This document shows positions 18,396-27,248 of a stretch of DNA of 64,000 nucleotides, one piece after another. The stretch lies in NCBI RefSeq assembly GCF_035978755.1, contig NZ_CP108414.1, positions 4,898,001-4,962,000 on the forward strand, in the 5' to 3' direction. The stretch comes from Streptomyces sp. NBC_01298 (GTDB lineage Bacteria > Actinomycetota > Actinomycetes > Streptomycetales > Streptomycetaceae). The number at the start of each line of letters is the position of its first letter. Within the stretch, counting starts at the first letter, position 1. The notes under the pieces were generated by a model. It worked only from the letters and a program-made list of their open reading frames with translations, searched no databases and was not told the origin of the DNA. The position numbers and the translations under genes are program-made.

Positions 18396-18766
18396 ACTGG
18401 CTGATCGTCATGGTGGGAGCGGCCGTCGGGGCGCCCCTGCGGTACCTGACCGACCGCGCGGTGCGGGCGCGGCACGACTCGGTCTTCCCCTGGGGGACCT
18501 TCGTCGTGAACGCGGCCGCCTCCCTGATGCTGGGCGCGCTGACCGGTGCGGTGCTGGACGGGGCCGCCTCCTCGCGGCTGAACCTGCTGCTCGGTACGGG
18601 ACTGTGCGGGGCGCTGAGCACCTACTCGACGTTCTCCTACGAGACGCTGCGGCTGGCCGAGCGGGGCTGGAAGTTCCTGGCCGCGGCCAACGTGACGGCC
18701 TCGGTGCTGGTCGGGCTGGGTGGGGTCACGCTCGGTCACCAGGTCGCGGGACAACTGTTCGCCTGA
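18392..18766 (+). CDS. crcB: Fluoride ion channel CrcB/FluC, second copy
   Basis: A 124-residue four-TM protein with [24 protein letters not shown] and [10 protein letters not shown], the same landmarks as its neighbour. It overlaps the first copy by four bases, and both are probably translated together and assemble as a dual-topology or hetero-dimeric channel. The upstream GGGGCGGGG is an adequate ribosome site. Confidence 0.93.
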   Translation: MNWLIVMVGAAVGAPLRYLTDRAVRARHDSVFPWGTFVVNAAASLMLGALTGAVLDGAASSRLNLLLGTGLCGALSTYSTFSYETLRLAERGWKFLAAANVTASVLVGLGGVTLGHQVAGQLFA

Positions 18767-18882
18767 GGGTGCGCCCCTCGTCCTCCTCGGGGCGTGCTGG
18801 GGCGTGTCCCATACGGGGCGCGGGGAGTTGGGCACACTGACCCGCTCACCGCGGACCCTTGCCAGCGTTCCGGAGGTGCCCC

Positions 18883-19470
18883 GTGCGCCAGTTGTCCGCT
18901 TCCCTCCGCTCCTCGCGTCCCTCCCGCTCGCTCCGCCTCGCGGTCGCCGCCTTCGCTCTGGCGGCGACCGCGGGCTGCATGAGCGTCGGGGAGGACGCGG
19001 CCAAGCCCGGGCCCTCCGCGCCGACGGGCCTCCAGGGCGGCACGTCAGGCGGCGGCTCCTCGTCCGGCAAGAGCGCCGGAGGCCAGGGCGGCGGCCACGG
19101 CGCGAAGGGCGGTACGGGGAACCAGGACGGCAAGGCCGGGGGGCCCGGGACCACCTCCGGCGCGGTCGGGGCCTCCCCCAGCCCGGGCGCGCCGGCCGGT
19201 CCGCCCGGGGCTCCCTCGCCGTCGGCCGGTCCGGGTGGCGGCGCGGGCGGCCAGGGGCCCCAGCAGCCCCCGACGGGCGGCACCGGTCCCGGCTCCGGGT
19301 CGGGCTCCGGCGGAGCCGGCGCCTCCGGGGGCGGCCAGCCCGCCTCCCCGACACCGGAGCCGCCGAGCCCCGCCCCGCCGGTCTCGCCCCCGCCGCCCGT
19401 GACGGAACCCACACCGAGTCCGGAGCCCCCGAAGCCGGAGCCGACGGAGGTGACGGGCGGGCAGTCGTAG
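18883..19470 (+). CDS. Gly/Pro-rich lipoprotein, unknown function
   Basis: A 195-residue protein. GTG 18883 is set by GGAGGT 6-11 nt upstream. The signal peptide (RSLRLAVAAFALAATAGC) ends in a lipobox with Cys near residue 32. The rest is a low-complexity extracellular tether: a Gly-rich half, then a Ser/Pro/Glu half (PPVTEPTPSPEPPKPEP). There is no folded domain. It could be a cell-wall-spanning stalk; no function is recognised. Confidence 0.75.
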   Translation: MRQLSASLRSSRPSRSLRLAVAAFALAATAGCMSVGEDAAKPGPSAPTGLQGGTSGGGSSSGKSAGGQGGGHGAKGGTGNQDGKAGGPGTTSGAVGASPSPGAPAGPPGAPSPSAGPGGGAGGQGPQQPPTGGTGPGSGSGSGGAGASGGGQPASPTPEPPSPAPPVSPPPPVTEPTPSPEPPKPEPTEVTGGQS

Positions 19471-19749
19471 GCCCGGCACCGGCTCGGCCGCGTCGCCATC
19501 CGCCTGCCAGGGTCTGCCGGGCGGATGGCGTTTGCGCAGGTCAGCGGCTTCTTTGGGGGAGCGACTTGCCAGACCCCGGGGAGGGTGCGTATGGTTATAG
19601 ATCGTTTGATCCCATTGCCCGGCGCCGACTCCGAAGAGCGCCGCGTGGCGCGTACTCTCCCCAACCGTGGCTGACCGCATTGAGGCGGTCGATTTGCGAT
19701 TCACGGAGTTTGGGCGCGTGCCGAGACTCCGGAAGGTTTCGCATTTCGC

Positions 19750-22203
19750 ATGTCCATTTCCAGTTCTGACCGTTCCGTCATGCCCGAGAACGACTCCAAC
19801 GAGATCGTCGACGCCGAGACCCTCGCGGTCACCGAGGCCCTTGAGGCCGTCGTCACCGACGAGATCATCGAGGCCCTCGAGGCCGACGTGACGAACCACG
19901 AGTCCGACGAGTCCGCCGAGTCCAGCGACTCCTTCGAGGACTCCACCGAAGACTTCAACGACGACGACGCGGCCGACTCCGCCGACGCCGAGCCCACCCT
20001 GACCTTCGGCGACCTCGGTCTGCCGGACGGCATCGTGCGCAAGCTCGCGCAGAACGGCGTCACCGCGCCCTTCCCGATCCAGGCCGCGACCATCCCGGAC
20101 GCCCTGGCCGGCAAGGACATCCTCGGCCGTGGCCGCACCGGCTCCGGCAAGACCCTCTCCTTCGGTCTGCCGACCCTGGCCTCGCTGGCCGGCGGGCACA
20201 CCGAGAAGAAGAAGCCCCGCGCGATCATCCTGACGCCGACGCGTGAGCTCGCGATGCAGGTCGCCGACGCTCTCCAGCCCTACGGCGACGTCCTCGGCCT
20301 CAAGATGAAGGTCGTCTGCGGCGGTACCTCCATGAGCAACCAGATCTTCGCTCTGGAGCGCGGTGTCGACGTCCTCGTCGCCACCCCGGGCCGTCTGCGC
20401 GACATCATCAACCGCGGCGCCTGCTCCCTGGCGAACGTCCAGGTCGCGGTCCTCGACGAGGCCGACCAGATGGCGGACCTGGGCTTCCTGCCCGAGGTCA
20501 CCGAGCTGCTCGACCAGATCCCCGGCGGCGGCCAGCGCATGCTCTTCTCCGCCACCATGGAGAACGAGATCGGCACCCTGGTCAAGCGCTACCTGACCAA
20601 CCCCGTCACGCACGAGGTCGACAGCGCGCAGGGCAACGTCACGACCATGACGCACCACGTCCTCGTCGTGAAGCCGAAGGACAAGGCGCCGGTCACGGCC
20701 GCCATCGCCGCCCGCAAGGGCCGCACCATCATCTTCGTCCGCACCCAGCTGGGCGCCGACCGCATCGCCGAGCAGCTCATCGAGTCCGGCGTGAAGGCCG
20801 ACGCGCTGCACGGCGGCATGACGCAGGGTGCCCGTACCCGCGTCCTCGCCGACTTCAAGGACGGATACGTCAACGCGCTCGTCGCCACCGACGTCGCCGC
20901 CCGCGGCATCCACGTCGACGGCATCGACCTGGTCCTGAACGTGGACCCGGCCGGCGACCACAAGGACTACCTGCACCGCTCGGGCCGTACCGCCCGCGCC
21001 GGCAAGTCCGGTGTCGTCGTGTCGCTGGCGCTTCCGCACCAGCGCCGCCAGATCTTCCGCCTGATGGAGGACGCGGGCGTCGACGCCTCGCGCCACATCG
21101 TCCAGGGCGTCGGCGCCTTCGACCCCGAGGTCGCCGAGATCACCGGTGCCCGTTCGCTGACCCAGGTTCAGGCCGACTCCGCGAACAACGCCGCGAAGCA
21201 GGCCGAGCGTGAGGTCGCCGACCTCACCAAGCAGCTGGAGCGCCTCTCCCGCCGTGCCGTCGAGCTGCGCGAGGAGGCCGACCGCCTGGTCGCCCGCTCC
21301 GCCCGCGAGCGCGGCGAGGACCCGGAGGCCGCTGTCGCCGAGGTGGTCGAGGCCGCCGAGGCCGAGGTCGCGGCCGCCGTGGCCGAGCCCGTCGCGGAGG
21401 AGCGCCCCGCGTTCCAGAGCCGTGACGACCGTGGCAACTACGAGCGCCGTGACAACCGTCGCGACGACCGTGGTGACCGTGGCGGCGACCGTGGCGGCTT
21501 CCGCCGTGACGACCGTGGTGACCGCGGTGGCGACCGTGGCGGCTTCCGCTCTGGTGGCGACCGTCCGACCGGTGGTGGCTTCCGTCGTGACGACCGCCCC
21601 TCGGGTGGCTTCAACCGTGACGACCGTGGTGGCGACCGTGGCGGCTTCCGCTCGGGCGGCGACCGCCCGACCGGTGGCTTCCGCTCCGGTGGCGACCGTC
21701 CGGCCGGCGGTGGCTTCCGCTCTGGTGGCGACCGTCCGACCGGTGGTGGCTTCCGTCGTGACGACCGCCCTTCGGGTGGCTTCAACCGTGACGACCGTGG
21801 TGGCGACCGTGGCGGCTTCCGCTCGGGCGGCGACCGTCCGACCGGTGGTGGCTTCCGTCGTGACGACCGTCCGTCCGGTGGCTTCAACCGTGACGACCGT
21901 GGTGGCGACCGTGGCGGCTTCCGCTCCGGTGGCGACCGTCCGGCCGGCGGTGGCTTCCGCTCTGGTGGCGACCGTCCCGCCGGTGGTGGCTTCCGTCGTG
22001 ACGACCGCCCCTCGGGTGGCTTCAACCGTGACGACCGTGGTGGCGACCGTGGCGGCTTCCGCTCCGGTGGCGACCGTCCGGCCGGCGGTGGCTTCCGCTC
22101 CGGTGGCGACCGTCCCGCCGCCGGTGGCTTCCGCCGCGACGACCGTCCGTCCGGTGGCACCGACCGCCGCGACGACAAGCCCCGCTGGAAGCGCAACGGC
22201 TGA
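19750..22203 (+). CDS. DEAD-box RNA helicase with long RGG-repeat tail
   Basis: An 817-residue helicase. After an acidic N-terminal extension (about residues 1-75), the Q-motif region precedes Walker A ([10 protein letters not shown]), PTRELAMQ, the DEAD box read as [12 protein letters not shown], and the [13 protein letters not shown] motif VI. A coiled helical stretch (about 475-540) leads to about 260 residues of Arg/Gly/Asp repeats ([29 protein letters not shown]) typical of RNA-binding condensate-forming tails. Its role is presumably RNA remodelling or ribosome assembly in cold or stress. It ends at a strong terminator. Confidence 0.95.
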   Translation: MSISSSDRSVMPENDSNEIVDAETLAVTEALEAVVTDEIIEALEADVTNHESDESAESSDSFEDSTEDFNDDDAADSADAEPTLTFGDLGLPDGIVRKLAQNGVTAPFPIQAATIPDALAGKDILGRGRTGSGKTLSFGLPTLASLAGGHTEKKKPRAIILTPTRELAMQVADALQPYGDVLGLKMKVVCGGTSMSNQIFALERGVDVLVATPGRLRDIINRGACSLANVQVAVLDEADQMADLGFLPEVTELLDQIPGGGQRMLFSATMENEIGTLVKRYLTNPVTHEVDSAQGNVTTMTHHVLVVKPKDKAPVTAAIAARKGRTIIFVRTQLGADRIAEQLIESGVKADALHGGMTQGARTRVLADFKDGYVNALVATDVAARGIHVDGIDLVLNVDPAGDHKDYLHRSGRTARAGKSGVVVSLALPHQRRQIFRLMEDAGVDASRHIVQGVGAFDPEVAEITGARSLTQVQADSANNAAKQAEREVADLTKQLERLSRRAVELREEADRLVARSARERGEDPEAAVAEVVEAAEAEVAAAVAEPVAEERPAFQSRDDRGNYERRDNRRDDRGDRGGDRGGFRRDDRGDRGGDRGGFRSGGDRPTGGGFRRDDRPSGGFNRDDRGGDRGGFRSGGDRPTGGFRSGGDRPAGGGFRSGGDRPTGGGFRRDDRPSGGFNRDDRGGDRGGFRSGGDRPTGGGFRRDDRPSGGFNRDDRGGDRGGFRSGGDRPAGGGFRSGGDRPAGGGFRRDDRPSGGFNRDDRGGDRGGFRSGGDRPAGGGFRSGGDRPAAGGFRRDDRPSGGTDRRDDKPRWKRNG
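21412..22190 (+). repeat. In-frame tandem repeats encoding the RGG tail
   Basis: About 780 bp of imperfect repeats within the DEAD-box gene. Units such as GGTGGCGACCGTGGCGGCTT and CTTCCGTCGTGACGACCG recur several times with few changes. Many units end in CGT where the gene elsewhere favours CGC, showing recent duplication. Copy number is likely to vary between strains and may be misassembled. Confidence 0.9.
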
Positions 22204-22227
22204 TACCAGCCGCTGAACTGACCACCT

Positions 22228-22265
22228 GACAGGGCCCCCACGACGGAAGTCGTGGGGGCCCTGTC
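22228..22265 (+). terminator. Terminator of the DEAD-box helicase gene
   Basis: A perfect 17-bp inverted repeat GACAGGGCCCCCACGAC / GTCGTGGGGGCCCTGTC with GGAA loop starts 25 bp after the stop codon. There is no T-run, but the stem is very stable. Confidence 0.88.
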
Positions 22266-22388
22266 GGCGTTGCGGCGACCGGTTCCACCGGCCGGGTGCC
22301 GGCTCCGCCAACACCGTCGGGGCCGGACAGCGGATTTGAGATCGGCTGTCCGGTCCTCTCCGGCTATGCTCTGGGGTGAGCACGTCGA

Positions 22389-22461
22389 GGGCCATTAGCT
22401 CAATTGGCAGAGCAGCGGACTTTTAATCCGTTGGTTGTCGGTTCGAGTCCGACATGGCCTA
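22389..22461 (+). tRNA. tRNA-Lys (anticodon TTT), integration target
   Basis: A 73-nt cloverleaf with anticodon arm GCGGA-CTTTTAA-TCCGT (TTT) and T-arm GTCGGTTCGAGTCCGAC. The acceptor GGGCCAT/ATGGCCT has a terminal G-T pair. Its 3' part from 22417 on is duplicated at 45422, marking insertion of the mobile element. Since the core includes the anticodon loop to the 3' end, the tRNA is rebuilt intact on integration. Confidence 0.97.
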
Positions 22462-22472
22462 CTGCTCGCAGG
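22417..22472. repeat. attL core (56-bp direct repeat)
   Basis: The core runs from the anticodon stem (GGACTTTTAATCCG) through the tRNA-Lys 3' end to TGCTCGCAGG. It is identical to 45422-45477. Similarity continues imperfectly for about 80 bp more on both sides of the element, through a terminator hairpin. Confidence 0.95.
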
Positions 22473-22498
22473 TAGGGGTTAGCCCCTCTGACCTGCTA

Positions 22499-22538
22499 CT
22501 GAGCGCCCCACCCGGTTCCGATTGGGTGGGGCGCTCAG
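22499..22538 (+). terminator. Terminator after tRNA-Lys, element-borne copy
   Basis: An 18-bp stem CTGAGCGCCCCACCCGGT paired with ATTGGGTGGGGCGCTCAG (two G-T wobbles), with a TCCG loop. The chromosomal counterpart at 45504-45543 has perfect pairing, so this copy came with the element and replaces the original tRNA terminator after integration. Confidence 0.85.
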
Positions 22539-22553
22539 TCGTTTCCGGGCCCG

Positions 22554-22578
22554 TGCGTGAGCGATGCGTGAGCGGACG
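22554..22578. repeat. Left arm-type direct repeat pair
   Basis: TGCGTGAGCGA and TGCGTGAGCGG stand in tandem (11-bp units) about 80 bp inside attL. The same 25 bp occur at 45288-45312 inside attR, in the same orientation. Placement on both arms of the attP core fits integrase or excisionase arm sites. Confidence 0.7.
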
Positions 22579-22594
22579 GACCGTCATCGCCTGG

Positions 22595-24109
22595 TCAGGA
22601 GGCGGACGAACGGGCACGAGGTACCAGCTGGGCCGCCGCTTCTGCGGCTGCCTGGTCTACCTCGGGGAGCAGGCTCGTGTACGTGTCCGAGGTCAGCGTG
22701 ATCGTGGAGTGCCGGAGCGTCTCCTTGATCGTGTGGAGGTCGCCGCCACCGCCGTGGGTGAGGGTGGCCGAGACGTGGCGTAGATCACGAAGGGTGATCG
22801 GCGGCAGATCGGTGCGGGCGAGTATCTGCCGGAAGGTCTCCGACGCCGTGCCGGGGTGGAGCCAGGAGCCGTCCTCCTGGGTGAAGACCTTGCCTGTGTC
22901 CTGCCAGGCCGGACCCCACTTCTTCCGCTCCGCGAGCTGGCGTACGCGGTGCTCCCGCAGGGCGGCCACGTTCAGGCTGTCCAGCGCGATGGTGCTGGCG
23001 CTGCCGTCCGTCTTCGGTGCGGACTCGTACGGGTCCCAGCCGTCCACCACGATCTCCTTGGCCGGCGTGATCTGCCCGCCTTCCAGGTCGACGTCGGACC
23101 AGTCCTGGCCGACGCACTCGCCGCGACGCAGACCGCGGGTACCGGAGAGGTGGAAGAGGGCGTACAGCCGGTCGCCCTCGGCCTCGTCGAGGAAGGCACC
23201 GAACTGGGCCGGGGTCCAGACCATGACGGGGGAGGGCTTCTCGCCGGTGAGGCGCCACCGGGCCACGCGGGCGTCTGTCCACAGCAGGGGCTTCGGGCGC
23301 TTGCCGGACTCCAGCTCTACGTGGGACGCCGGGTTGAAGATGATGAGCTGCTGGCGTATCGCTCCGTTCAGCGCCGCCCGCAGGGTGCGGCGGATGCTCT
23401 GCCGGGTCGCGGGCCCCGTGGGCTTCCGGAAGGGCTCCATCGCGGCGAGCTTGGCCCGCTCGGCGGCCAGGAGTGCCCGCTCGGCCGCGACCGGCCTGCC
23501 GGCCTTGCTCGGCTTGCAGCGGGCGATCTGCTCGCGCCGGGCCAGGTTGTGGGCCTCGATCGCCTCGTTGGCATCGGCAAGGGCGTCGAACATCTCGACC
23601 AAGTGGGCGACGTTCAGCCGGTCGAGGCGGAGATGCCCGATGCGGGGCCGGAGGTGGACGCGGATGTGGGAGGCGTAGCCGTTCGTCGTGGTCTTGCGCG
23701 TCTTCTTCGACGCGAGCCAGCGGTCCAGCCATTCGCCGACGGTGATCGACCCGAGGAGCGAGGTTCCGGCCCGCAGTCGGCGCCGGGTCTCCTCGACGTC
23801 AGGGAGCGGCGCCTTCTCATCGGCCACTTGCTCCAGGAGTGCCGCGATGCTGGCGACGCTCTCGGGGTCGTCCGCCGCCGGTATGCCCAGGAGAGCACGT
23901 GCGTGGTCCAGGTCGGCCTGCGCCGCCTTCAGGCTCTCGTACCCGGCGCGGTTGAAGGAGCGGCGGGTGCCGTCCTCGCGGGGCGGGAGTTCCTGGCGTA
24001 CGGAGTAGGAGCCGTGCTTGCGGCTGGACAGCTTGGGGCACGTCTTGCCAAGCGGCTTGCCGGTCTTCGGGTCGCGGCAGTAGCAGCGGCGGTGGGTGGA
24101 GCCCTTCAA
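22595..24109 (-). CDS. int: Tyrosine-type site-specific integrase of the element
   Basis: A 504-residue phage-type integrase. It has an N-terminal arm-binding region with an AP2-like stretch (residues 1-60), an SAM-like core-binding domain (VGEWLDRWLASKKTRKTTTNGYASHI), and a C-terminal catalytic domain. The catalytic domain has the first Arg in TRGLRRGECVGQDW, the LRDLRHVSATLTHGGG box, and the terminal Tyr in TLTSDTYTSLLP. In the usual HxxR box the His is Arg here, a change seen in several actinomycete integrases. The stop lies 134 bp from the tRNA-Lys 3' end, as expected for a tRNA-specific element. It overlaps the XRE gene by 4 bp. Confidence 0.96.
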   Translation of the reverse strand: MKGSTHRRCYCRDPKTGKPLGKTCPKLSSRKHGSYSVRQELPPREDGTRRSFNRAGYESLKAAQADLDHARALLGIPAADDPESVASIAALLEQVADEKAPLPDVEETRRRLRAGTSLLGSITVGEWLDRWLASKKTRKTTTNGYASHIRVHLRPRIGHLRLDRLNVAHLVEMFDALADANEAIEAHNLARREQIARCKPSKAGRPVAAERALLAAERAKLAAMEPFRKPTGPATRQSIRRTLRAALNGAIRQQLIIFNPASHVELESGKRPKPLLWTDARVARWRLTGEKPSPVMVWTPAQFGAFLDEAEGDRLYALFHLSGTRGLRRGECVGQDWSDVDLEGGQITPAKEIVVDGWDPYESAPKTDGSASTIALDSLNVAALREHRVRQLAERKKWGPAWQDTGKVFTQEDGSWLHPGTASETFRQILARTDLPPITLRDLRHVSATLTHGGGGDLHTIKETLRHSTITLTSDTYTSLLPEVDQAAAEAAAQLVPRARSSAS

Positions 24110-24783
24110 ATGTCGTCCTCTTCGTCGGTGCCGTCATCGGGTGGGTCGATGTCGGCGAGTGCTGGTGGCAGTTCTGGCGGGGTGGCGGCTTCGTCGCGGA
24201 TCTGTCCGCGGACCATCTGGAGTTGCCAGGTGGCCTCTTTGACCTGTGCGTTGTAGCTGTCCCTCTTGCGTTCGGCTTCCTCGCGCTGGGCGGGGTTGGC
24301 CGCCGTCTCGGCGGCGAAACCGGCTCGTTCCGCTTCGCGCAGGGCGGCCTCGATGGTGCGGACCAGGCTGGCGTGGCGGTTGAAGTCGGGGATCAGCCCG
24401 GCGTCGGAGTAGTAGCCCGGTTCCTCGCCGGTGAACATCCGCATGGCGTCCCAGGTCGAGATGGGGTGGCGGAAGGGAAGTTCCTGGGTCTCCTCGACGT
24501 AACCGATGGGGAAGATCAGGCAGATCGGGGACGTATACAGGGCGGCGGCCAAGATCATGACGTCGACCAGGGGCAGGTTGGCCCTGCGGCCTGATTCCAG
24601 GTTGGCGATCACGTTGCGCGGGATGGGATGGCCGAGCTCCTCACATCGCTCTGCCAGCCGCTGCGCGCTCCATCCCATCTCCTTCCTTCGCCGCCGCACT
24701 TCGCCGGCGACGTTGTTCTTGATGCGGTCGACCCATTCGGGGAAGTCGTCCTCGTCTTCATCATCCAAACGATGTTGTGTCAC
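24106..24783 (-). CDS. XRE-family regulator with long C-terminal extension
   Basis: A 225-residue protein with a helix-turn-helix of the XRE/Cro type at about residues 29-85 (GWSAQRLAERCEELGHPIPRNVIANLESG). A unique middle segment and a charged, helical C-terminus (AALREAERAGFAAE) end in an acidic tail (DDGTDEEDDI). Its stop overlaps the integrase start (ATGA), so int is probably cotranscribed from its promoter. It likely represses the element's backbone. GTG 24783 lacks a visible Shine-Dalgarno, suggesting a leaderless or nearly leaderless start. Confidence 0.85.
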   Translation of the reverse strand: MTQHRLDDEDEDDFPEWVDRIKNNVAGEVRRRRKEMGWSAQRLAERCEELGHPIPRNVIANLESGRRANLPLVDVMILAAALYTSPICLIFPIGYVEETQELPFRHPISTWDAMRMFTGEEPGYYSDAGLIPDFNRHASLVRTIEAALREAERAGFAAETAANPAQREEAERKRDSYNAQVKEATWQLQMVRGQIRDEAATPPELPPALADIDPPDDGTDEEDDI

Positions 24784-24876
24784 GAAGACACAATAACTTT
24801 CTTACCGTGGAAGTCATACGCCTGGAGCCGGACGCGATGACGTGTTCGCCGTGGGCTGTGACGAGAGGAGCGCCTC
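24784..24876. promoter_or_regulatory. Divergent control region of the element
   Basis: A 93-bp spacer between the minus-strand XRE-int operon and the plus-strand xis-like gene. It contains an AT-rich patch close to the XRE start (ACACAATAACTTTCTTACC) that is the natural location for overlapping promoters and a repressor operator. No clear palindrome is seen. Confidence 0.5.
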
Positions 24877-25107
24877 GTGCGCGACGAAAGGACCGCAAGC
24901 CGGGTGAAGGGGATGGGCCGGGAGGAGCTGATGGCCCTTCCCGTGGCCGTTGACCTGGACACGGGCAACCGGGCTCTGGGTCTCGGGCGGAGCAAGGGGT
25001 ACGAGCTGGCGAAGCGAGGCCAGTACCCGTGCAAGGTGCTGCGGATGGGCAACGCCTACCGAGTGGTGACCGCCGACCTGCTGGACCTGCTCGGTCTGGC
25101 CGCTTGA
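24877..25107 (+). CDS. Excisionase-like helix-turn-helix protein
   Basis: A 76-residue protein with a MerR/AlpA-like HTH: ALGLGRSKGYELAKRGQYPCKVLRMGNAYRVVTADLLDLLG. Its DNA-binding wing follows the helix pair, as in excisionases of Streptomyces integrative elements. GTG 24877 has GAGAGGAG 6 nt upstream. It is divergent from XRE-int and 243 bp upstream of the DUF3631 gene. It probably biases Int toward excision, inferred from fold and position. Confidence 0.8.
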   Translation: MRDERTASRVKGMGREELMALPVAVDLDTGNRALGLGRSKGYELAKRGQYPCKVLRMGNAYRVVTADLLDLLGLAA

Positions 25108-25349
25108 GGGGGCGGCACGTTAGCAGACGATTCTGCGCGGAGCTGACACAGAAACGCTGGACTGTGCCCGGGGCCGGACGTACTGTTCGTCTTCCCCCGC
25201 CGCAGCTGACTGCCCGCGAGCGAGGGCGAAACGCCTGGCGGGCCAACGCCACAGGCGGCCCCCGTCACCTCCCCCACCCGCGAACCACCCGGCAACCCGG
25301 TGCCCGGCCGCTGCCGCATGCCCGCAACCACCCAACAAGGAGCTGCCAC

Positions 25350-26654
25350 TTGGAACCCACCACCCCCGACGCCGAGTCCGCACCCACGCCCGCCGCTACC
25401 AACGAGCCCTGGCCCGTGACCGCGATACCCGGCCGCCCGGGCTCCCACCTCCAAGACCCCCGGCCTGTGGAGGCGGCAACACCCCAGCCCCCCGCAGCAC
25501 AGGACCGGCCTGCCGAGGCGAAGCCACGCCCGATCGGGCCGCTTCGTGAGGGCGAGCAGGTGCTGGCGGAGCTGCGGGGCCAGCTTCGGCGGTATGTCGT
25601 ACTGCCCAGCGAGGACGCCTTCACGGCGGTGACCTTGTGGGTAGCGGCCACGCATCTGCAGACCGCTTGGCAGCATGCGCCGCGTCTGGCGGTGGTCGGT
25701 CCGGCGAAACGCTGCGGGAAGTCGCGGCTGCTGGATGTGGTCACGGAGACGGTCCACGATCCGCTGGTGACGGTGAACGCCTCGGCTGCCGCGATCTTCC
25801 GGTCGATCAGCGAGACGCCGCCCACGCTGCTGGTCGATGAGGCCGACACGCTGTTCGGGTCGGCGAAGGTGGCCGAGAAGAACGAGGAGATGCGCGGCCT
25901 GCTGAACGCGGGCCATCAGCGCAACCGCCCGACCCTGCGCGTGTCCGGCCCGAACCATGAGGTGTCGAAGTTCCCCACCTTCGCCATGGCTGCGCTCGCC
26001 GGCATCGGCGACCTCCCCGACACGATCATGGACCGGTCGGTGGTGATCCGGATGCGGCGGCGCGGGCCGGGCGAGAAGGTCGCCGAGTTCCGCAGCGCCC
26101 GCGACATCCCCGCCCTCCACGCCCTGCGCGACCGACTCGTGGCCTGGCTGGCCCCGCTCCACGCCGCGGCGATGGAGCTGGCACCGCCGATGCCGGTGGA
26201 GGACCGGGCCGCCGATACGTGGGAGCCGCTGGTCGCCGTCGCCGACCTCGCGGGCGGCGAATGGCCGATCCTGGCCCGCACCGCCTGCGCGGTGATGACG
26301 AGCCATGAGGCGCAGCGGGACCAGGACAGTGGCGGTACGGGCATCCGCCTCCTCGCCGACATCCGACGCGCCTTCGCGGGCGAGGGCGATCCGCCGGTGA
26401 TGCGCACCGCCCGGCTGCTGGACATCCTGAACCAGGACGAGGAAACGGCCTGGGAGCAGTACACGGCCAAGGGCCTGACCGCCCGGGGCCTGGGGATCCT
26501 GTTGCAGGACTACAACATCAGCTCGGCCAACCGCCGTTTCCACAACGGCGACCAGGCCAAGGGCTTCACCCGCGAGCAGTTCACCGACGCCTGGGCGCGC
26601 TACTGCCCCCAGCCAAAGCCGGCACCCCAGCCGGGGTCCGCCACCGGCGCCTGA
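25350..26654 (+). CDS. DUF3631 P-loop ATPase (putative element replication helicase)
   Basis: A 434-residue protein. A disordered Pro/Ala N-terminus (1-65) precedes an ATPase core with Walker A GPAKRCGKS (117-125) and Walker B LLVDEAD (160-166). It also has the conserved HQRNRPTLRVSGP segment and an arginine-rich sensor region (DRSVVIRMRRRGPGEK). The C-terminal DUF3631 domain contains the RGLGILLQDYNI and NRRFHNGDQAKGF blocks. Related proteins occur beside integrases of actinomycete elements and are thought to drive autonomous replication. A TTG start at 25350 is chosen because AAGGAG lies 7 nt upstream; no ATG or GTG fits. Confidence 0.85.
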   Translation: MEPTTPDAESAPTPAATNEPWPVTAIPGRPGSHLQDPRPVEAATPQPPAAQDRPAEAKPRPIGPLREGEQVLAELRGQLRRYVVLPSEDAFTAVTLWVAATHLQTAWQHAPRLAVVGPAKRCGKSRLLDVVTETVHDPLVTVNASAAAIFRSISETPPTLLVDEADTLFGSAKVAEKNEEMRGLLNAGHQRNRPTLRVSGPNHEVSKFPTFAMAALAGIGDLPDTIMDRSVVIRMRRRGPGEKVAEFRSARDIPALHALRDRLVAWLAPLHAAAMELAPPMPVEDRAADTWEPLVAVADLAGGEWPILARTACAVMTSHEAQRDQDSGGTGIRLLADIRRAFAGEGDPPVMRTARLLDILNQDEETAWEQYTAKGLTARGLGILLQDYNISSANRRFHNGDQAKGFTREQFTDAWARYCPQPKPAPQPGSATGA

Positions 26655-26720
26655 CCCGGCACGACCCGTCGCGTCCCGTCGCATCGCAGGTCAACCCAGG
26701 GACGAGTGGCAGGCCCGCAA

Positions 26721-26859
26721 CGAGTCGACTCGACATCAAGACTCGACCCGTACCTGCTCTGACCAGCCCGGCGACGAGTCGCAACGAGACCGCGCCACCC
26801 CGAGTTGCCCCTCACCCAGCCCTGCCCTGCCCCGGTACGGGTGAGGCCGCCCCATCCCT
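26721..26859. repeat. Direct repeat copy 1 in the origin-like region
   Basis: It starts with CGAGTCGACTCGACATCA and runs through GACGAGTCGCAACG to GTGAGGCCGCCCCATCC. It matches 27087-27229 with scattered substitutions and small indels. Confidence 0.8.
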
Positions 26860-27010
26860 CCGTCGCGTCCCGTCCCACTCGTCCCTGCGCGACCCGGCGC
26901 GGGGACGAGCGGGAAGACGACGACGAGCCGAAGCGACATCAGCAGGCCTCTGACCTAGCCAAACCCGCCAGCCATGGCGTGCGGCCACCGGTAAGGGACT
27001 CCCCGGAGCT

Positions 27011-27042
27011 GGTACGGGTCGGTATCCGTCCCGACCCGTACC
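27011..27042. repeat. 12-bp inverted repeat (hairpin 1)
   Basis: GGTACGGGTCGG and CCGACCCGTACC pair perfectly around an 8-nt loop. It lies 2 bp from a second, longer hairpin. Confidence 0.85.
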
Positions 27043-27044
27043 CC

Positions 27045-27091
27045 ACTCGTCTCACCGGCCCGGCACGCAGTATCGGGCCGGTGAGACGAGT
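27045..27091. repeat. 18-bp inverted repeat (hairpin 2)
   Basis: ACTCGTCTCACCGGCCCG pairs perfectly with CGGGCCGGTGAGACGAGT around an 11-nt loop. It runs directly into direct repeat copy 2. This is a good candidate for a relaxase-recognised inverted repeat. Confidence 0.9.
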
Positions 27092-27229
27092 CGACTCGAC
27101 ATCAGGACTCCACCCGTACCTGCGCTGACCAGGCCTGCGACGAGTCGCAACGGGACCCGCCACCCTCAGGCGGCCCAGCCCAGCCCTGCCCGGCCCTGCC
27201 CCGGTACAGGTGAGGCCGCCCCCATCCCT
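27087..27229. repeat. Direct repeat copy 2 in the origin-like region
   Basis: The second copy of the repeat described for 26721-26859. It begins inside the right arm of hairpin 2 and ends just before the DUF2637 ribosome site. Confidence 0.8.
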
Positions 27230-27248
27230 GCCCTTGGAGTACAGCCGC

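Larger units (their letters stand above)
26655..27248. other. Noncoding repeat-rich region: candidate oriT/origin
   Basis: About 590 bp without a credible gene between the ATPase and the mobilization genes. It contains two about 140-bp direct repeats (26721-26859 and 27087-27229). Each repeat includes the palindromic GAGTCGACTC core, GCGACGAGTCGC inverted repeats, and the CCCCGGTAC-GGTGAGGCCGCC block. Two strong hairpins, 27011-27042 and 27045-27091, lie between the repeats. This layout, next to mobC and the relaxase, is what an origin of transfer or replication looks like. The nick site is not identified. Confidence 0.65.

Noticed and set aside
22595..24109. Integrase judged inactive because of the Arg in place of His in the HxxR box
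   Set aside because: The remaining catalytic Arg residues and Tyr are present, the ends are intact, and the substitution is, as far as I know, shared by other actinomycete integrases.
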